Positions 51,601 to 64,000 of a stretch of 64,000 nt of DNA are shown in pieces. The stretch's first letter is position 1, and each line of letters opens with the position of its first letter. The position numbers and the translations under genes are program-made. The DNA comes from Nemopilema nomurai (lineage: Eukaryota; Cnidaria; Scyphozoa; Rhizostomeae; Rhizostomatidae): the NCBI GenBank assembly GCA_003864495.1, contig ML133498.1:2337839-2401838 (forward strand), written 5' to 3'. A model generated the notes under the pieces. It saw nothing but the letters and a program-made list of their open reading frames with translations, was not told the origin of the DNA and searched no databases.

Positions 51601-54600
51601 GACGAGTGAGCACGGACTAAAGCTTCTACTCCAATGAATCATGTAAAACGGCTGTCTTCTACGTTGTCATCTGTATCTATCTTCAACGGCTTTGGTCTTT
51701 CAAATTATTACATCGACGTTTCTTAACACACGCCACATCAAGCTCTTCTTTCTAGAAATTCAGCACCACATGCATATTGTTCAAAGGCTTTCCCCCAAAA
51801 ATGTACAGGCGGCAAATACCTAAAGTCATGAGGAAAAATTATGTGAATTTGCTTTGCAAAATTGTCATGCGAAACCTCTCATTATGTATTTATTCCAAAA
51901 TTCATAGCTTTGAGAAATAGGAGATAACATCACTGGTTTATTCCTGAAACTCAGTTTTTAGATTTTCGAAGTAAGCAGATAAGAAGGGCAGAGAAATTTA
52001 ACCGATAGAGCTAGGCATAGAGAATGCCCTCTCTACCTTCTTGCTCCCACATTTTGCATGTTTTCTTACTTATCTAGATGGAGGGAAATTCTTACAAGTA
52101 AAGATCCAAATGGCAGAAATTACATGGACAAACTCGTGGATAGATTCCCTCACCTCGCTGAAATGATCCTGGATCGCTCCACGCTGTTCTCTGAGCACCA
52201 CCCGGACCACCTCGATTTCTCTGTCACCTTCGACTACCAGTTCCTTGAGGAGGAGCCTGATTCCCAGTCACTGATGACAGACGCAATCACTGTCCTCACA
52301 AAGCACAGAAACAAGCTTTATTTTGCACCGAGATTGATGGCAAAGCATAGACGCGAAAGCATGATGGCTCACCCAGTAACTGTTGCTCTGTTTGGTACGA
52401 AATGGAGAAGGATCGGCAGATACTTCTACTACGCGAGCTTAGTGATCTATCTCATCTACATCATTTCGATGACCTACCTTGTCATGACGGAGAATCGACT
52501 GTAAGTAGCAACCCTCTAACTTTATGCTTCGAATCTTTAAACATTTCTTCTTTGCCTCATGACCATGATCGAACTCCTAATTTAACAGAGATAGGCGAAG
52601 GTTTTCTTTTGATCTCCTTTAAGTCTTGAACTTTAACCATCCAACTTTTTTACTGACTAGAATATGCAAAGTACTATAGCAACTTTATGTCCAGCACGCC
52701 ATGAAGTTAAAGCGCTTAATAGCAAGATTATCATTAACTCACAAAATTATCCGAAATGAGCATCTGTGGATTTCTAGGATCAAATACACAAAAATAGTCA
52801 ATTAGGAACATTCTTCCTTAAGAGCTCCTAAGATTTTGGCAGAATGACAAGATGTCCGAGAATTTCAAGTCTGAATGAAGTCTTTTGGCAAAGGTATTTT
52901 AAAAAAGTTGTTTTGGGAATCTTGAACCAACATTTTGGAACAGTCTAAAAAGACACAGACATAACACCTATTTCCATTCTTCAGGTTTGTCCGGGTAACA
53001 AAACAGCGTGCCATGAGGAACAATTCAACTTCAAAGTCCGCTGATAGTGAGCTTACAAACATACTAAAATTCGCGCCATCAGCCAATAACTACGGCAAAG
53101 TTCTCGGCAGCCTCATCCTGGCATTCTGCTGTTTTCAGATCGGCAAAGAGTTGCTGCAGATGCTAGTTTTCCGCTGGAAGTACTTCATGAGCTTCACAAA
53201 CTACCTGGAAATGAGTCTGTACTCGATCAATTTCTACTACATCGCCATCTTCTTCGCAATACCGGCAGTGAACCGGAAGCTGTCTGAAGTCGGCGTCATC
53301 TGCATCTTCCTCGGCTGGACCAACCTCCTCTTGTACCTGCAGCGAGTGTCCATGTTTCGGCTGTACATCGCCATGCTCCTCAAGGTTTCCACCACCATCA
53401 TCAGGCTGCTGATCGTGTTTGGGATAATCATCCTGTCCTTTGGATTAACCTTCTACTTGCTGTTTATCAGGCAAACGCCATTCCGCTCTCCGCTCGCCAG
53501 TATCGCCAAGGTTCTGGTGATGATGACCGGAGAATTTGACTTCGACAACGCCATTTCCTCGAATCTTGGCACAAAGGATCCGAAGACCAACTTCCCCTAT
53601 GTCCCGTACCAAACCCTGTCCTACATAATTTTTGTCATATTTGTGTTCCTTGTGGCTGTTGCATTCACCAACCTATTGGTAAGTGGACCGTATTCTGAGA
53701 CTATTACCACATTTTATAACAGTAATTTTCGCAATCACTTTTTATGTGTTAAAGGGCAAAATTACGACCCACTTTAACAATATTGGTGCCCGCATGTTGA
53801 GATACATCCAACTTAAAAGCTAAATTTCCGGCGTCTTGACCAAAGGCATTATTACTTTTAATTTCAGGCTGCGTCAAAAACAAAGAGTTTTAAAAAATCA
53901 CAAAGCCGTTGCGCTGATCCCATGTATTATCTTCACTTTATGATATTTTGACCTTTTCTGAAAGTTTATGTGCCAAAGGTTAAAATGGCTGGCCAAGCTC
54001 TCGAAACACTGACAAAAATTGTACTTCCTATCCGACTGTCCCTCTATTTTCTTGACCTACAACCAAGCATTGGTGTTTGCAGACCCTTCGTTATGTTTGC
54101 ACTGTGAACTATGAACTATGAACTGGAGCTATGAACTATGAACTGTGAACTATGAACTTTGAAATGTGAACCATGCATGAACTATGAACTGTGAACCATG
54201 AACTATGAACTGTGAACTATGAACTGGAGCTATGAACTATCAACTGTGAACTATGAACTTTGAAATATGAACCATGCATGAACTATGAACTGTGAACCAT
54301 GAACTATGAACTGTGAACTATGAACTGGAGCTATGAACTATCAACTGTGAACTGTGAACTATGAACTTTGAAATATGAACCATGCATGAACTATGAACTG
54401 TGAACCATGAACTTTGAAATGTGAATTGACCGGGATGATGCTTTCACGGCATCAGGGTGTTCGATAAACATATGAAATAGTTGCATCTACATAAGGCAAC
54501 CCAGTTTCGTGCCCGAGATTATGTGTCACCAGCTGTTTTCTGTTTACAGATTGGCCTAGCTGTTGGTGACATCGATGCAATCCGCAAGATAGCAACGGTT

Positions 54601-55653
54601 AGCATTTTCGAGCAGCAGTTAGATTTCATCGAAGGCATTCAAGGGATTGTGCCGAAGTATGTTCTTAAGAGGCGCGTGTACGTACCGGCCATAACATACA
54701 TGGTGAACAGAAAGACTGCATTTCAGAGGCAAGTAAAAAACTTGAAGGTTCCTTAATTCTGCTGATTCATTATCCATGGACAGTAATGCAAATTATTGGG
54801 TATTTTTGAAGTTGGGGGAAATGGCACCAATAAAACTCGTATAATTTGCCACATCACGAGTTTGAGTTTTGAGGTAGTTCCTCCTTGATGCATATAAAGG
54901 TTTTCTGTAGTTTGAGTGAACAAAGTGGCAAGGTTGTAGATAGTAGCGATGAATTACCCTCTTACAACATCTTGAATCATTAAGTATGAAGCAACATCCG
55001 CTGCGTTTGTCACGTTATCGAGTCGATGGAGATAGTTCGATAATCTTTTCCTCTATTCATAAAACACCACTTTGCTTGTTCACGTTCACAAAATTCAAGA
55101 CATCGACTGTTTTATACGTTTCTACAAGTAGAGAAATGTACTTCGAGGAAGTAAATGGGCTCGTTCATCTTTGTCACTATTGGCTATAAATGCTATCAAA
55201 TCGATCATCATCGGCTATTATTTTAATTAAATCAATCATCATCGGCTATTATTTCGATTTTATCAATCATCATTGGCAAGAATTGCTATTACGTCGATCA
55301 TTATTTGGTACTTTTGCTATTATACCAATCATCATTGACTACTATTTTAATTAAATCGGTCATTATTGGCTGTTATTTCTATTTTATCAATCATCATTGG
55401 CTAATATTGATATCATATCGATTATCATTAGCTATTATTGCTATCAAATCAATCATCATTTGGTATTATTCATCCCATGCTTAGATGGAAACAAGCATTG
55501 CTGCCTGACTTGAACGATGAGTGTCTTAAGAAGCTTCGCATGAAACTGCTAGAGCTTAATGCAGAACAAGACTCTGCTGACAGAATGGATGAGACAGCCA
55601 TCAAGAACATTGAAGCAAGAAGACGGACTCCAATCGAAGATGTCTTCCTCTAG
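45698..55653 (+). CDS. TRPA-family ankyrin-repeat cation channel
   Basis: TRPA channels are tetrameric plasma-membrane cation channels sensing irritants or temperature. Ten exons join with matching phases: 45698-46077, 48070-48434, 49069-49342, 49828-50152, 50398-50597, 51265-51594, 52078-52500, 52985-53678, 54550-54728, 55485-55653, giving 1112 residues (human TRPA1 1119). Many ankyrin repeats occupy about residues 45-620, with recurrent PLHxA and LLxxGAxV signatures. Six membrane segments follow: S1 about 740-761, S2-S5 about 805-930, S6 about 977-997. The pore loop reads MMTGEFDFDN with E949 at the filter, as in insect TRPA paralogues rather than the LGD of vertebrate TRPA1. S6 runs into IGLAVGDID, the TRP-like region. 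The C-terminal tail is short. Intron 9 starts with GC, and only this choice keeps the frame. The ATG at 45698 is the first in frame. A candidate polyA signal, ATTAAA, lies at 55724-55729. Whether it is a strict TRPA1 orthologue is not settled. Confidence 0.92.
46658..47208. mobile_element. MITE-like element in TRPA intron 1
   Basis: The left edge reads GGCCCCGTTCACACTGCTAC and the right edge, read inward, GGGCTACGTTCACACTGCTT; both continue CGTTTTCAT. This gives a terminal inverted repeat of about 28 bp with a few differences. A TA dinucleotide lies outside both edges and may be the target duplication. The interior is rich in AAAACGG and CCGTTTT motifs in both orientations. There is no coding capacity. 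The superfamily is not assigned. Confidence 0.7.
47239..47281. repeat. 12-bp minisatellite
   Basis: Units GCYCTAGCCCCC at 47239, 47251 and 47263 plus a partial fourth unit, in TRPA intron 1 just outside the MITE-like element. Confidence 0.85.
54101..54426. repeat. Minisatellite in TRPA intron 8
   Basis: Built from TGAACTATGAACTG-like units of 9-10 bp, with a higher-order period of about 100 bp marked by repeated GAACTGGAGC and CCATGCATGAAC. It ends about 120 bases before exon 9. Confidence 0.9.
55186..55470. repeat. Degenerate tandem repeat of about 30 bp in TRPA intron 9
   Basis: About nine diverged units resembling TATCAATCATCATTGGCTAT followed by TATTTT. The array ends just before the exon 10 acceptor at 55484, so its last unit overlaps the branch-point and pyrimidine-tract region. 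Confidence 0.75.
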
Positions 55654-58600
55654 CCTCACCAAAAGCCATATTCAACTTAAGGACGCGTATTAACTTTTGC
55701 GAGATAAGTTTTATGCATTGAAAATTAAAGATGTTGTGCAACTTCAGTAGTTTCACTGAAATGGAAAAGATTCCACCCTCGACTGATTCCATTTTTTAGT
55801 CTTTTTTTGTCTTGTAAAGGATTGTGAAACTGATGTGTTATGACCTATGTGTGAATGTTTATTGCTAAAAGGGGTGATTATCATAAATTCGCAAAATTCG
55901 CTTTTGCAAAATTGCAGAATACACATTGTCTCTCTTCAAGGCTGTGGGAAGATTTGTTTGGAACACTGACGGCAATTCTTTGACTCGCGTTCATTCATCC
56001 TGGATGCTATACTTCGTTACTAACATTGTTTTAGGGGGAAGGAGGGGGATTAACAGTTTGTGGCGTGTCCAAGGAAGAAAAAATTCTGAGGTGTTCCAAG
56101 GACTTTGCAGGCATTGTAGTTTGCCTCTTCATCTAGGAATGAGCTCGTCCATTCATTTGAATTCTTCTAAAGGAAGACATGAGCGATGCTGATTGGTCAT
56201 TGGACACTCGATCATGCGCTCTCATCACTTTCCTCCTTATCCACAACTGACTATTTATTCAGTCGGGTTTCGGTGAAATGTGAGGTGAGAAAGCATTTCT
56301 TTACAGATACTGGTGTAATCATTAATGAGGAATTGAAAGAATTTCAAGGGACAAAAATGAAGATGATGTGATTAGCTTTAGAAAAGTGCGTCACTAAAAG
56401 ATGCTATAAATAATGGAAGACGGTAAACGCTCTGATTGTTGAATTTAAGCATCCGTCTCACGGTAAGATAAAAACTTGTAAGGAAAAAACTCAGCTTTAG
56501 TTTCTAATAGAAAATCTGACCTTTGTGCTTGTTGCAACTTTCTTATAGGCCTTTCTGAGTGTCTGTGAACTTCGACCCTGAAGTCGCTGGCTTTGCATCC
56601 TAAAAAGGAATCTTTGTAATATTGATCGCGCTATGTGCTATTGCAAATCAACACTCTCATTCTCGATCTTAGGATTACGATTCCCTAATCGGACGAAACA
56701 TATGCTATGAAATGCGTCTTTTGAATAAAATGTATTTCACAGTATTCATTGGTTTACGATTTTTTAGATTGGTTTAATCAGTATCTGAAAAGGGATGTCT
56801 TCACTTTCAATTCTAAGAAGGAATAATTCGTGTTTATACAATATGAAGAAAATTTGCATTTTGAAATAAGAATGCTCAATTAAATCTGGCTCTCAAAAGT
56901 GCCGATTGGCTATAAGTGATATTCCTTCACCGGCCTCAAGCACTTAAATCAACGAACAGATTATGGGTTAGACACTCTTCATAGCCAAAGACACGCTGGA
57001 CACATGAAAAACAGAGGCTGCTGTGGAAACCGGCTATAACGGGCATCGTACCATAGTTGACCTAAGTGAAGTTATGGCTGCTTCTTTCAGGTGTAATTCT
57101 CCAAACTTAGAGCTTTAAGGTTCAGCAGTGCTGAGCAGACATCTGCAAGGGAAATATGTAGACACATTTCCAAATCATCCATACTTCCATTACGTGCATC
57201 CTTGAATGTTCATTAAACATTTTTTGGGTGGAATTACTTCACTGCAGGCTAACAAGGGTAGATACTTTGCATCGTTTTGAAAATGTCATCGTCAATACGT
57301 AAATGAAATACATTGAATATCAACTGAGCCTTAGGTCAGGAGTGATTTGGAATCGCTTCCCATTAGCATTCAGAAAGAGGAAGTTTCTAAGATGAAACGG
57401 AAAGGAAAACGGAATTCAAATTCAGAAGACACTCATCTCAAGGGAAAATTAAATTTGTAACAATCAATTGCAGAGGATAAAAACCTAAACTTATTTGCCG
57501 CCTCAAGTTGTGAATCCAATGAGAGGATAACATTTTGAAAGATTAATAGCAAAGATCGTACAATTTTTTGTTAAAGCATTAATTCTTATTACCGATTGCT
57601 AGGAGAGCTAAGCATAGAAAGGACCCGATTCAATCAAGATTTCTTCCTTTCATGGAATCTCCAGTCTAGCTACGCAGAGTAAAGCAAACAGGAACAAAAA
57701 TTTAAAGAATCTTGTCATTCTAGTTGCATAAATGACCCAACAAACTGTGCTAGATCTAGACAGGTTTTTGGAATGTGTCTAATTTGAACAAGCCTTTGAG
57801 GATTTCGAAAACGATAGAGAATCAAAAATTAGTATTTGTGACTCATAGGGAAAGCAGACGCAACATGTTAAGCCGACTTTAAAGGTGTAGGGAGATGGAC
57901 ACAAGAAAGAAATCTGTTTTGAACAACATTCCTTTGATAGTCATGTGTTTACATCAGTGAATCATTTAAAGTCTAATTTTTGCATCAGAATCTTTACATA
58001 TTTCAATGTGATCGCAAGCCATTTATAGCAGTTGTTTAAATGATTTGATTTGCAATCAGCTCCTTATAAATGTTTTGATTTTTCAGGCAAAACAAATAGA
58101 ATAACACATAACCTGTATTCTAAACAGTGAAATTTTTATGCGAAGAGGGATGTAGCCCTCTAGTGGTAAGCAAAGTACTTTCAAAACATATGTTTCGCTG
58201 ATGCAGCAGACACACCGCTATGGCAGTGATCAACAGTGCTCAGTTGGGTGCATGTGTCTGTTCTTTATCGATAATGAAGCAAGAAGCAAAAAGCACTTTC
58301 TGTTTACATTTTGAAGACAGTGCCTCGAAAACGGAATTGTTTGGAAATTTAACTACCACAAGCTCCATAACAATGCTGCAATGACATCCATTAAGGTCCT
58401 TCACACCAGAAAGCACTGCACGACAAGTTTTGTTATTTCTTGCCTTGTTGGTATCGCGTACACATCTGATGCTGTGGCGGAACTTTCAGGCTGTTAGCAG
58501 GGCAAAATGCTATATACACTATTTTTATTATTCACACTAACTTTTTAATAAACAAAATTCTTGTTTAGCAAGAAGAATGATACCCATTTAGCTTGATTTT

Positions 58601-59245
58601 CAGAATTTTTTGCATAAAGCAAGGTGTTTGGTATCTGGCGTGGTCAGGCAAAGTAACGCCGTCTACTCTCATGGACATGGTATTTCGCTTTCGATGCCGC
58701 TTGATTGCAGGACCAAAGTTGTATTTTGGCGCAAAGAATGACGGTATCTCCTAACAATGCTAGACTGATGCTCAAGCGTATGCAACAACTAGGCCAGCTG
58801 ACTCTCATACAACACAGTGTTGTCTGGGGCAGATTTCATATTGCATGGTTTTTACATCAAATAGAAAAAAACCTTTCAGATTTTGCTAGATGTTTTTACA
58901 TTGATCCGCTACGAAAACGCTAATGTATCACGAGATCAATCGCAATTTAGACGCCAGTCAAAGGATCGTCGATTTGAGGTTTGGAAAAATCTTTGTCGTT
59001 TTCAATGAACGTCTTAATTCTTTCTCAAAAATTCAATCGTCCCCCAAGCAATATTGCAGTATTTTGGCTTAAACGTTTTCCAGTTGGTATACTTTCTGGA
59101 AGCATTTGAGACATTGGGCTTGGCTGTCTTCCTTTGCAGCAAAATAGATTCGACATATGTCCATGTAAATACCACCTCTTTGCTTTGAAGGCATATCCTC
59201 TTTGAGAGAAGACATGAAAGACTCTTGTGAGACATATTCAATCCT
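55654..59245. other. Stretch without a supported gene
   Basis: It begins with the TRPA 3' UTR (candidate signal at 55724-55729). Short open frames here match no known family, and no repeat structure was noticed. Confidence 0.4.
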
Positions 59246-59975
59246 AAGGAGAACGGTGGCGATTCTACAGAGGGGCCAAGGGGGCACCCAGAAATTTTCT
59301 TTGCCCCTTGTTTTGCCCCCCCCCCTAGTTTTTTCAAAAGTCTCTATTAAAAATTTAATGTTTTCTGCCGAAGCTGTTCAATTTTTTTCTCACTTTGTTA
59401 GGGTTGCTCTCTTTATTTTCCTCAATGCTATCTTTATTGCATTGATTTACAAACTAGGGGCCCCGATAAGCGTTTTGGTTTGTAACCGAGGTGGACATTT
59501 ATGAAATTTTGGCTCCTTTCTAATAAGTTACTAAGTAAAAACCAAGTTTTGCCAAGAGTTCTGCAGTTACCAAGAAAAACTCATTCTTTACAATCATTTA
59601 GTGATCCACCTTCTTGCGCTGGGGTGCGCAGGGTCAGCCCAATACCATCCCAGTATACCTTGGCAATCTACTATTGCTTATCGAAATTGTATGACTTGAA
59701 ATTCTGTGTAGCAGAATGACTTGCCTTTAGGGGCCCCCAGCAACAATTTTCCTTTGTTAGTTTTCCTAGGGGACACAGCTGCTCCTTACACAACTAATAA
59801 AACCATTTGGCATAATGATAACAGCCTTGATAGAGCTGTACCAAGGACATACTTACTACTAGTTTCTACTAGTTTCCAAAGTAATAGCTAGCGTTGGCGC
59901 TTATAACTGAAAGTGTGGCCCCCGGTTAGCCCCCCCCCCCAGACTTTTAAGGCTAGAATCGCCACTGAAGGAGAA
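59246..59975. mobile_element. Non-autonomous hAT element with 8-bp target duplication
   Basis: The element spans 59254-59967 (714 bp). Its inverted ends are CGGTGGCGATTCTA on the left and CAGTGGCGATTCTA on the right read inward, one mismatch in 14. It is flanked by the perfect duplication AAGGAGAA at 59246-59253 and 59968-59975. Polypyrimidine and polypurine tracts lie just inside both ends, as in the complete hAT element at 2705-7400, and the termini share the pattern CRGTGG. It has no transposase gene, so any movement would need a transposase supplied in trans. Confidence 0.92.
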
Positions 59976-62900
59976 TTAGGATATTAAACTTCTTCTAAAC
60001 TCTTTCATGCGACGTTGAAAATGGCCTAAGCTTCGTACTTGATGTTTTTGGCACTTATTTGTGGCTCATACTAAAAGACTCGATTCAAGGGAGCTCGTTA
60101 CAGCCTATTCGCTGCAGCAATGTGGACGCCTTTCGTCTGGAAATGAAACAATGCGAACGGGCAGCGAATTCATTTGCAAATCCAATAGCGGCTGATTGTA
60201 GTGCAGTGTCAAAATAGCATTAGATGTTGCCGGGAGACGATTTTCAGCCGAGTGAAATGAGGGCCATCTACTGGTCCGGGTTGAACCCAGATCGCTGTTA
60301 TTGTAGTCAGACGTCTTAGCTTGTCTGCGCCCTCGAGCAAGCATCTTAACAAGTATAACGGAAGTTAGCGAACCAAACACGTGCATAAGGCCATTGGCTT
60401 GAAAATGTAATAAGTGATGTAAAGTTGGATGGTGTGCGGTACATGAGAATGAATGTTCAGATCAAAACACTGACTTGTGGAGCCTAAAAACTATACTTAA
60501 AACAGATACTGCAAATCGAAGTGTCCCAACAGATGCAGATATTTCTTGAAGCTTTTATAAAGAATATGTTTTGGATGTGCACTGTTTTGTAGAAACATTG
60601 ATTAACTTTATTTCAATCTTCCCAGCATGGTCATAGAGTCAGTAAAAGAAGATAAGAAATACAAATCTAGGTCTTTGCTAGTGAAACAAGTCTCTTTGGC
60701 TAGTGAAACTGCAAGCTGCTTTGAAAGGATTGCATGGCAATGGGAACACTGCTATGTCATGCTTCAAAATAAATTTCTGGAGCAAAATAGTTTGTCATTC
60801 GGTGCCTCCATCAGCTAGCTTAGAAAGATTACATACGAGCATACGTCGGTACACGGCCTACATACACAGCTACCTCTATTGGCAAAGCTATGCTGACAAC
60901 AATTAAGCTTCCTTCAATTGATGTCACGATCAGTTTTTGAGTGTTTGCACCAAAACAAAGCAAACAGATTTTTGATGATGAATGCACTTATCGCCTTCCT
61001 AAACCATTTCGTTTATGGGTTTTGGGTCCACTAACAACGAATTTCTTGTCACCGTTTCTCATCTCCATTTGCTTATGACCAGCAATACCCAACACGTCCT
61101 CAAGATGTATCTAACGTCAAGAAAAATGGCATCTGAAAACTATGTAAGTCTTGGAAAATCAAAGTCTTTCCCAAGCTATATGTTGCAGCTCTCAATCCGC
61201 TGCAAAAGACGTCTTTGCATTCCTTTTTACCAAACCACTTTCTCCTACTCGTGTACGTAATAAAGAATGGTAGATTTGATGCAGAAAGCACAATTTTCTT
61301 CCAGTTTGCTGATTATTAACAGATATTCAATCGATTGGATTCATCGGGACTAGGACATAGAGGAGCGGCATGGATCGCGTGCGAGAGAATCTTATCACAA
61401 ACAAAAAGGGACTTAGTTGCAGAAAACAAACACAATAGAACAGTGTCGAACAGATGTTGTTGTCCATACTCGAAAGCCACAAGGCAGTTTTTGTGCCTTC
61501 GTTGCGGCGGATTTCTCTCGAAAAGTGGTTTAGCGAGCATGCTCCCATGAACACTAAGCCAAGGCAGATAGCAATGCTTTCTGCACAGTCATTTTCACAA
61601 GAATGTTGAACTTGAATGCAAGAGGCTGATACATAGCTACAAGTGATTTTGTTATGACCGAGCAGGGAGAGACAATGGAAACGGACATGTCTCAAGTTTA
61701 TATTCCAATCTGCTCATCACTGAACAAATACGGTTTTTCCTATCTTTTGGTAAACATGACATGTCATCATATGACGAACGTAAGAAATACGTCATTTATT
61801 AGAATTGCCTAATGACACTATCAGAAAACACGTGATTCTGCGGATGTGCCGTCTAACCTGGCATCAAATGCGCACTGTCAGCTAGTCAAATATGGCTTCC
61901 ATTTATCTAAAACACCTCGAATACATTAAATGTAGGCTAACCACTTGCACTTGGTTGAAACTCAAGTTCTTTAAACTTGGAATGCCAGCTAGCACCTCTG
62001 CAATCAAAACACAACAACCTTACCTAGATTGTTCAAAGAACTGGTGTTATTCTATTCCCATTCTTGCTTGTATGCATTTTTTCTTGCCCAGCTACTTCTG
62101 GCTACAATGTCCATCAATGACCATGTATGCTTGAGATAGTTGCTGTATCATCTATTATTTTGATTAGTGATCTCAGGGGACATGGGGATGACCCACCCAT
62201 CAACAAACGAAAAAGGCCATTTTTCAACAATGTTATTTACTTTCATGAAATTTCAATGAAGATATCCTTTCGTCCCCTCCTTTCATGTCACTCGTTCATG
62301 TTTTACAAAGCAATGAGACATTCCTTACCACTGAGGCTGTCATTCAGTAATGATATTTCCCAATCTCTCTACGAGTTTTAACAAGTCACCAGAGAAAGCT
62401 AAAACAACTATTGCATAGATATGGGTCCAGGAAAAGCTCAACACGTCAGTCACCCAATTCAAGGCATGTAAAAAAGCAAAGCTACATTTGTGTAACTCAG
62501 TTTCATGCACTTGATAGTTCGGTTTTCCTTAATAGAAGCTAACGACACAAGTATTTTCTGCTGATGCTATGTAACTCCCAAGAATTGATGTCACAAGAGG
62601 CTTGGCTACAGGGAAATCAAGACCAGCTCTTTGAACGGAATCGCAATCAGGTCGCATAGACCCCACAAACAGGATCTCGCTCAGTACGACCCATCTTGGA
62701 CGGAATGTTTTACATACAAAGTATTTAGTGGATTAACAAACATAAGCAGAAACGGAAAACAAATTCACTCGGTATTCGCATGATTATCTTCAGCGGTCAC
62801 AGACATCTGATCGTAAAGAAGTTTGCAGAAATAGTGCATTTGTGTTTCCGAGATTAATAATTAATTTTCATAATACGCTAGTGCTATGCTTTGCCGACAA

Positions 62901-64000
62901 TTCTGCAAAAACAACAAGAGAAGCACTTAAAGTGTCATTTTGCCAACAGCACGTACACACGTATAATAGAAGTGTCCGGTTGTAACTAGGATGTAACTAC
63001 AACTGTGAAGCCTTAACCCTTTGACCGATAACAAGCCAAACAGATAGCTGTGCAAATGGCAAACAAGGCAAGGCTAACGGCTCGAAATAAACTGCCAGGA
63101 AATCTAGGAATTAGGAGGTTGTAGAGGCTTGTTAACAATGATAGATTGTTCCCTCCCTAAGCTCGCAGAAATAGCCCCCCCCCCTGTTTGATGAAAACAC
63201 CTCTTTTCACATGATGCCTTTCTTTTGATGTTTCATTGTAGTGCTTATTTGCAATAAATCGGGAACTAGCGTTGCGTATGTTATGGTTGGTAAATCTCTG
63301 TTGATGATAATTTTGATGTTCACATGACCACATTCTGACTTTCGGCCACGCCCACTAACGCCCCTAACGTTTTCATGGGCAGTTTAATTTTCAGAGCGAC
63401 AGTTTCATCATTTGTTCGTATGGATAAAGTTTCCTTCAAATATTCATTGACAATTCGATATACTAACTGATAGTGAAATTCGATTAACTGTACTACATAT
63501 ATTAAATATCTGATGAAGTAAGACACTTTTGCAAGTCAGGAGTCTAACATAAGTCTTAATGAAGGATGGTGAGATTCTAGCTAAGAGAGGAGCCAATGCA
63601 CTATTTGCCTCGGTTGAGAACTATCATGTTATGATAAACTTTATGTAAAGTGAGTAAAACTAAATTCAAATTTAACACGAGTGAAACATAGGATCAGGTA
63701 GCTGTGAATGTATGATCAATGTCAAGAATACTTGCCGGGGTTTATGTCAAAGGTAAAGAATGGGGTAAGACAGGGATAGGCTTACTAAATAGTGTTCGGA
63801 TGTAGTCCTTATTTTGAGTTCGCTTTAAAAGCCTTCGAACAATCATGAGCCAAATCTGAAGCTACGACAAACCACTACCCCCCATTAGTACTTGGGAACT
63901 GATGTCACAGATTCATAGCCGCGGAGGAGCCGGGGGCACATGCCCCTACCGCCTATCAAAAGGTTCTGTTTCCTTTTCTGTCATTTTGGTCTATAATCAA
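59976..64000. other. Stretch without a supported gene
   Basis: No coding region recognised. A tRNA-like segment (B-box-like GGTTCAACCC, minus strand) lies near 60260-60330 and may be a SINE relic. A C tract at about 63175-63185 resembles those of nearby hAT elements but has no visible ends. Confidence 0.4.

Noticed and set aside
55438..55484. In-frame ATG codons before TRPA exon 10 as a separate small gene
   Set aside because: The segment before 55485 is part of the intronic tandem repeat; the exon continues the TRPA frame from exon 9.

Overview
This is animal (metazoan) nuclear DNA. It is AT-rich, its genes are split into many short exons by GT-AG and occasional GC-AG introns, it carries DNA transposons and minisatellites, and every recognisable gene is a metazoan family. 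An invertebrate such as an anthozoan cnidarian would fit, but the window alone does not fix the species. There is no operon, CRISPR array or other prokaryotic-type system. The most useful results are gene models that a simple ORF scan breaks up.

Layout. (1) 1-1070, minus: first exon of an iodothyronine deiodinase, a selenoprotein read through an in-frame TGA; the rest lies off the left edge. (2) 2697-7408: a complete hAT-type DNA transposon with 12-bp inverted ends, a perfect 8-bp target duplication and an apparently intact three-exon transposase of 919 residues. (3) 7409-20540: about 13 kb with no gene I can support, only repeats. (4) 20541-26379, minus: a NECAB-type neuronal calcium-binding protein with an EF-hand, a linker, coiled coil and a C-terminal ABM domain; several exons assigned, the 5' end missing. 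(5) 27833-29841, plus: sequestosome-1/p62, complete (PB1, ZZ, LIR, UBA; 386 residues). (6) 34596-36518, plus: a GABARAPL2/GATE-16 type Atg8 protein, complete (119 residues). (7) 37828-44826, minus: tRNA adenosine deaminase ADAT1, complete over nine exons (507 residues). (8) 45698-55653, plus: a TRPA-family ankyrin-repeat cation channel, complete over ten exons (1112 residues), with a MITE in intron 1 and minisatellites in introns 8 and 9. (9) 55654-64000: no supported gene; a 714-bp non-autonomous hAT element with a perfect 8-bp duplication at 59246-59975.

How the parts relate. p62 is a selective-autophagy receptor that binds Atg8-family proteins through its LIR motif, and here it is followed on the same strand by an Atg8-family gene. 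NECAB and p62 are transcribed away from each other; so are ADAT1 and the TRPA channel, 871 bp apart between start codons. GABARAPL2 and ADAT1 converge. Exon boundaries were set by matching splice sites, reading phase and family homology recalled from knowledge; no alignment or transcript data were available.
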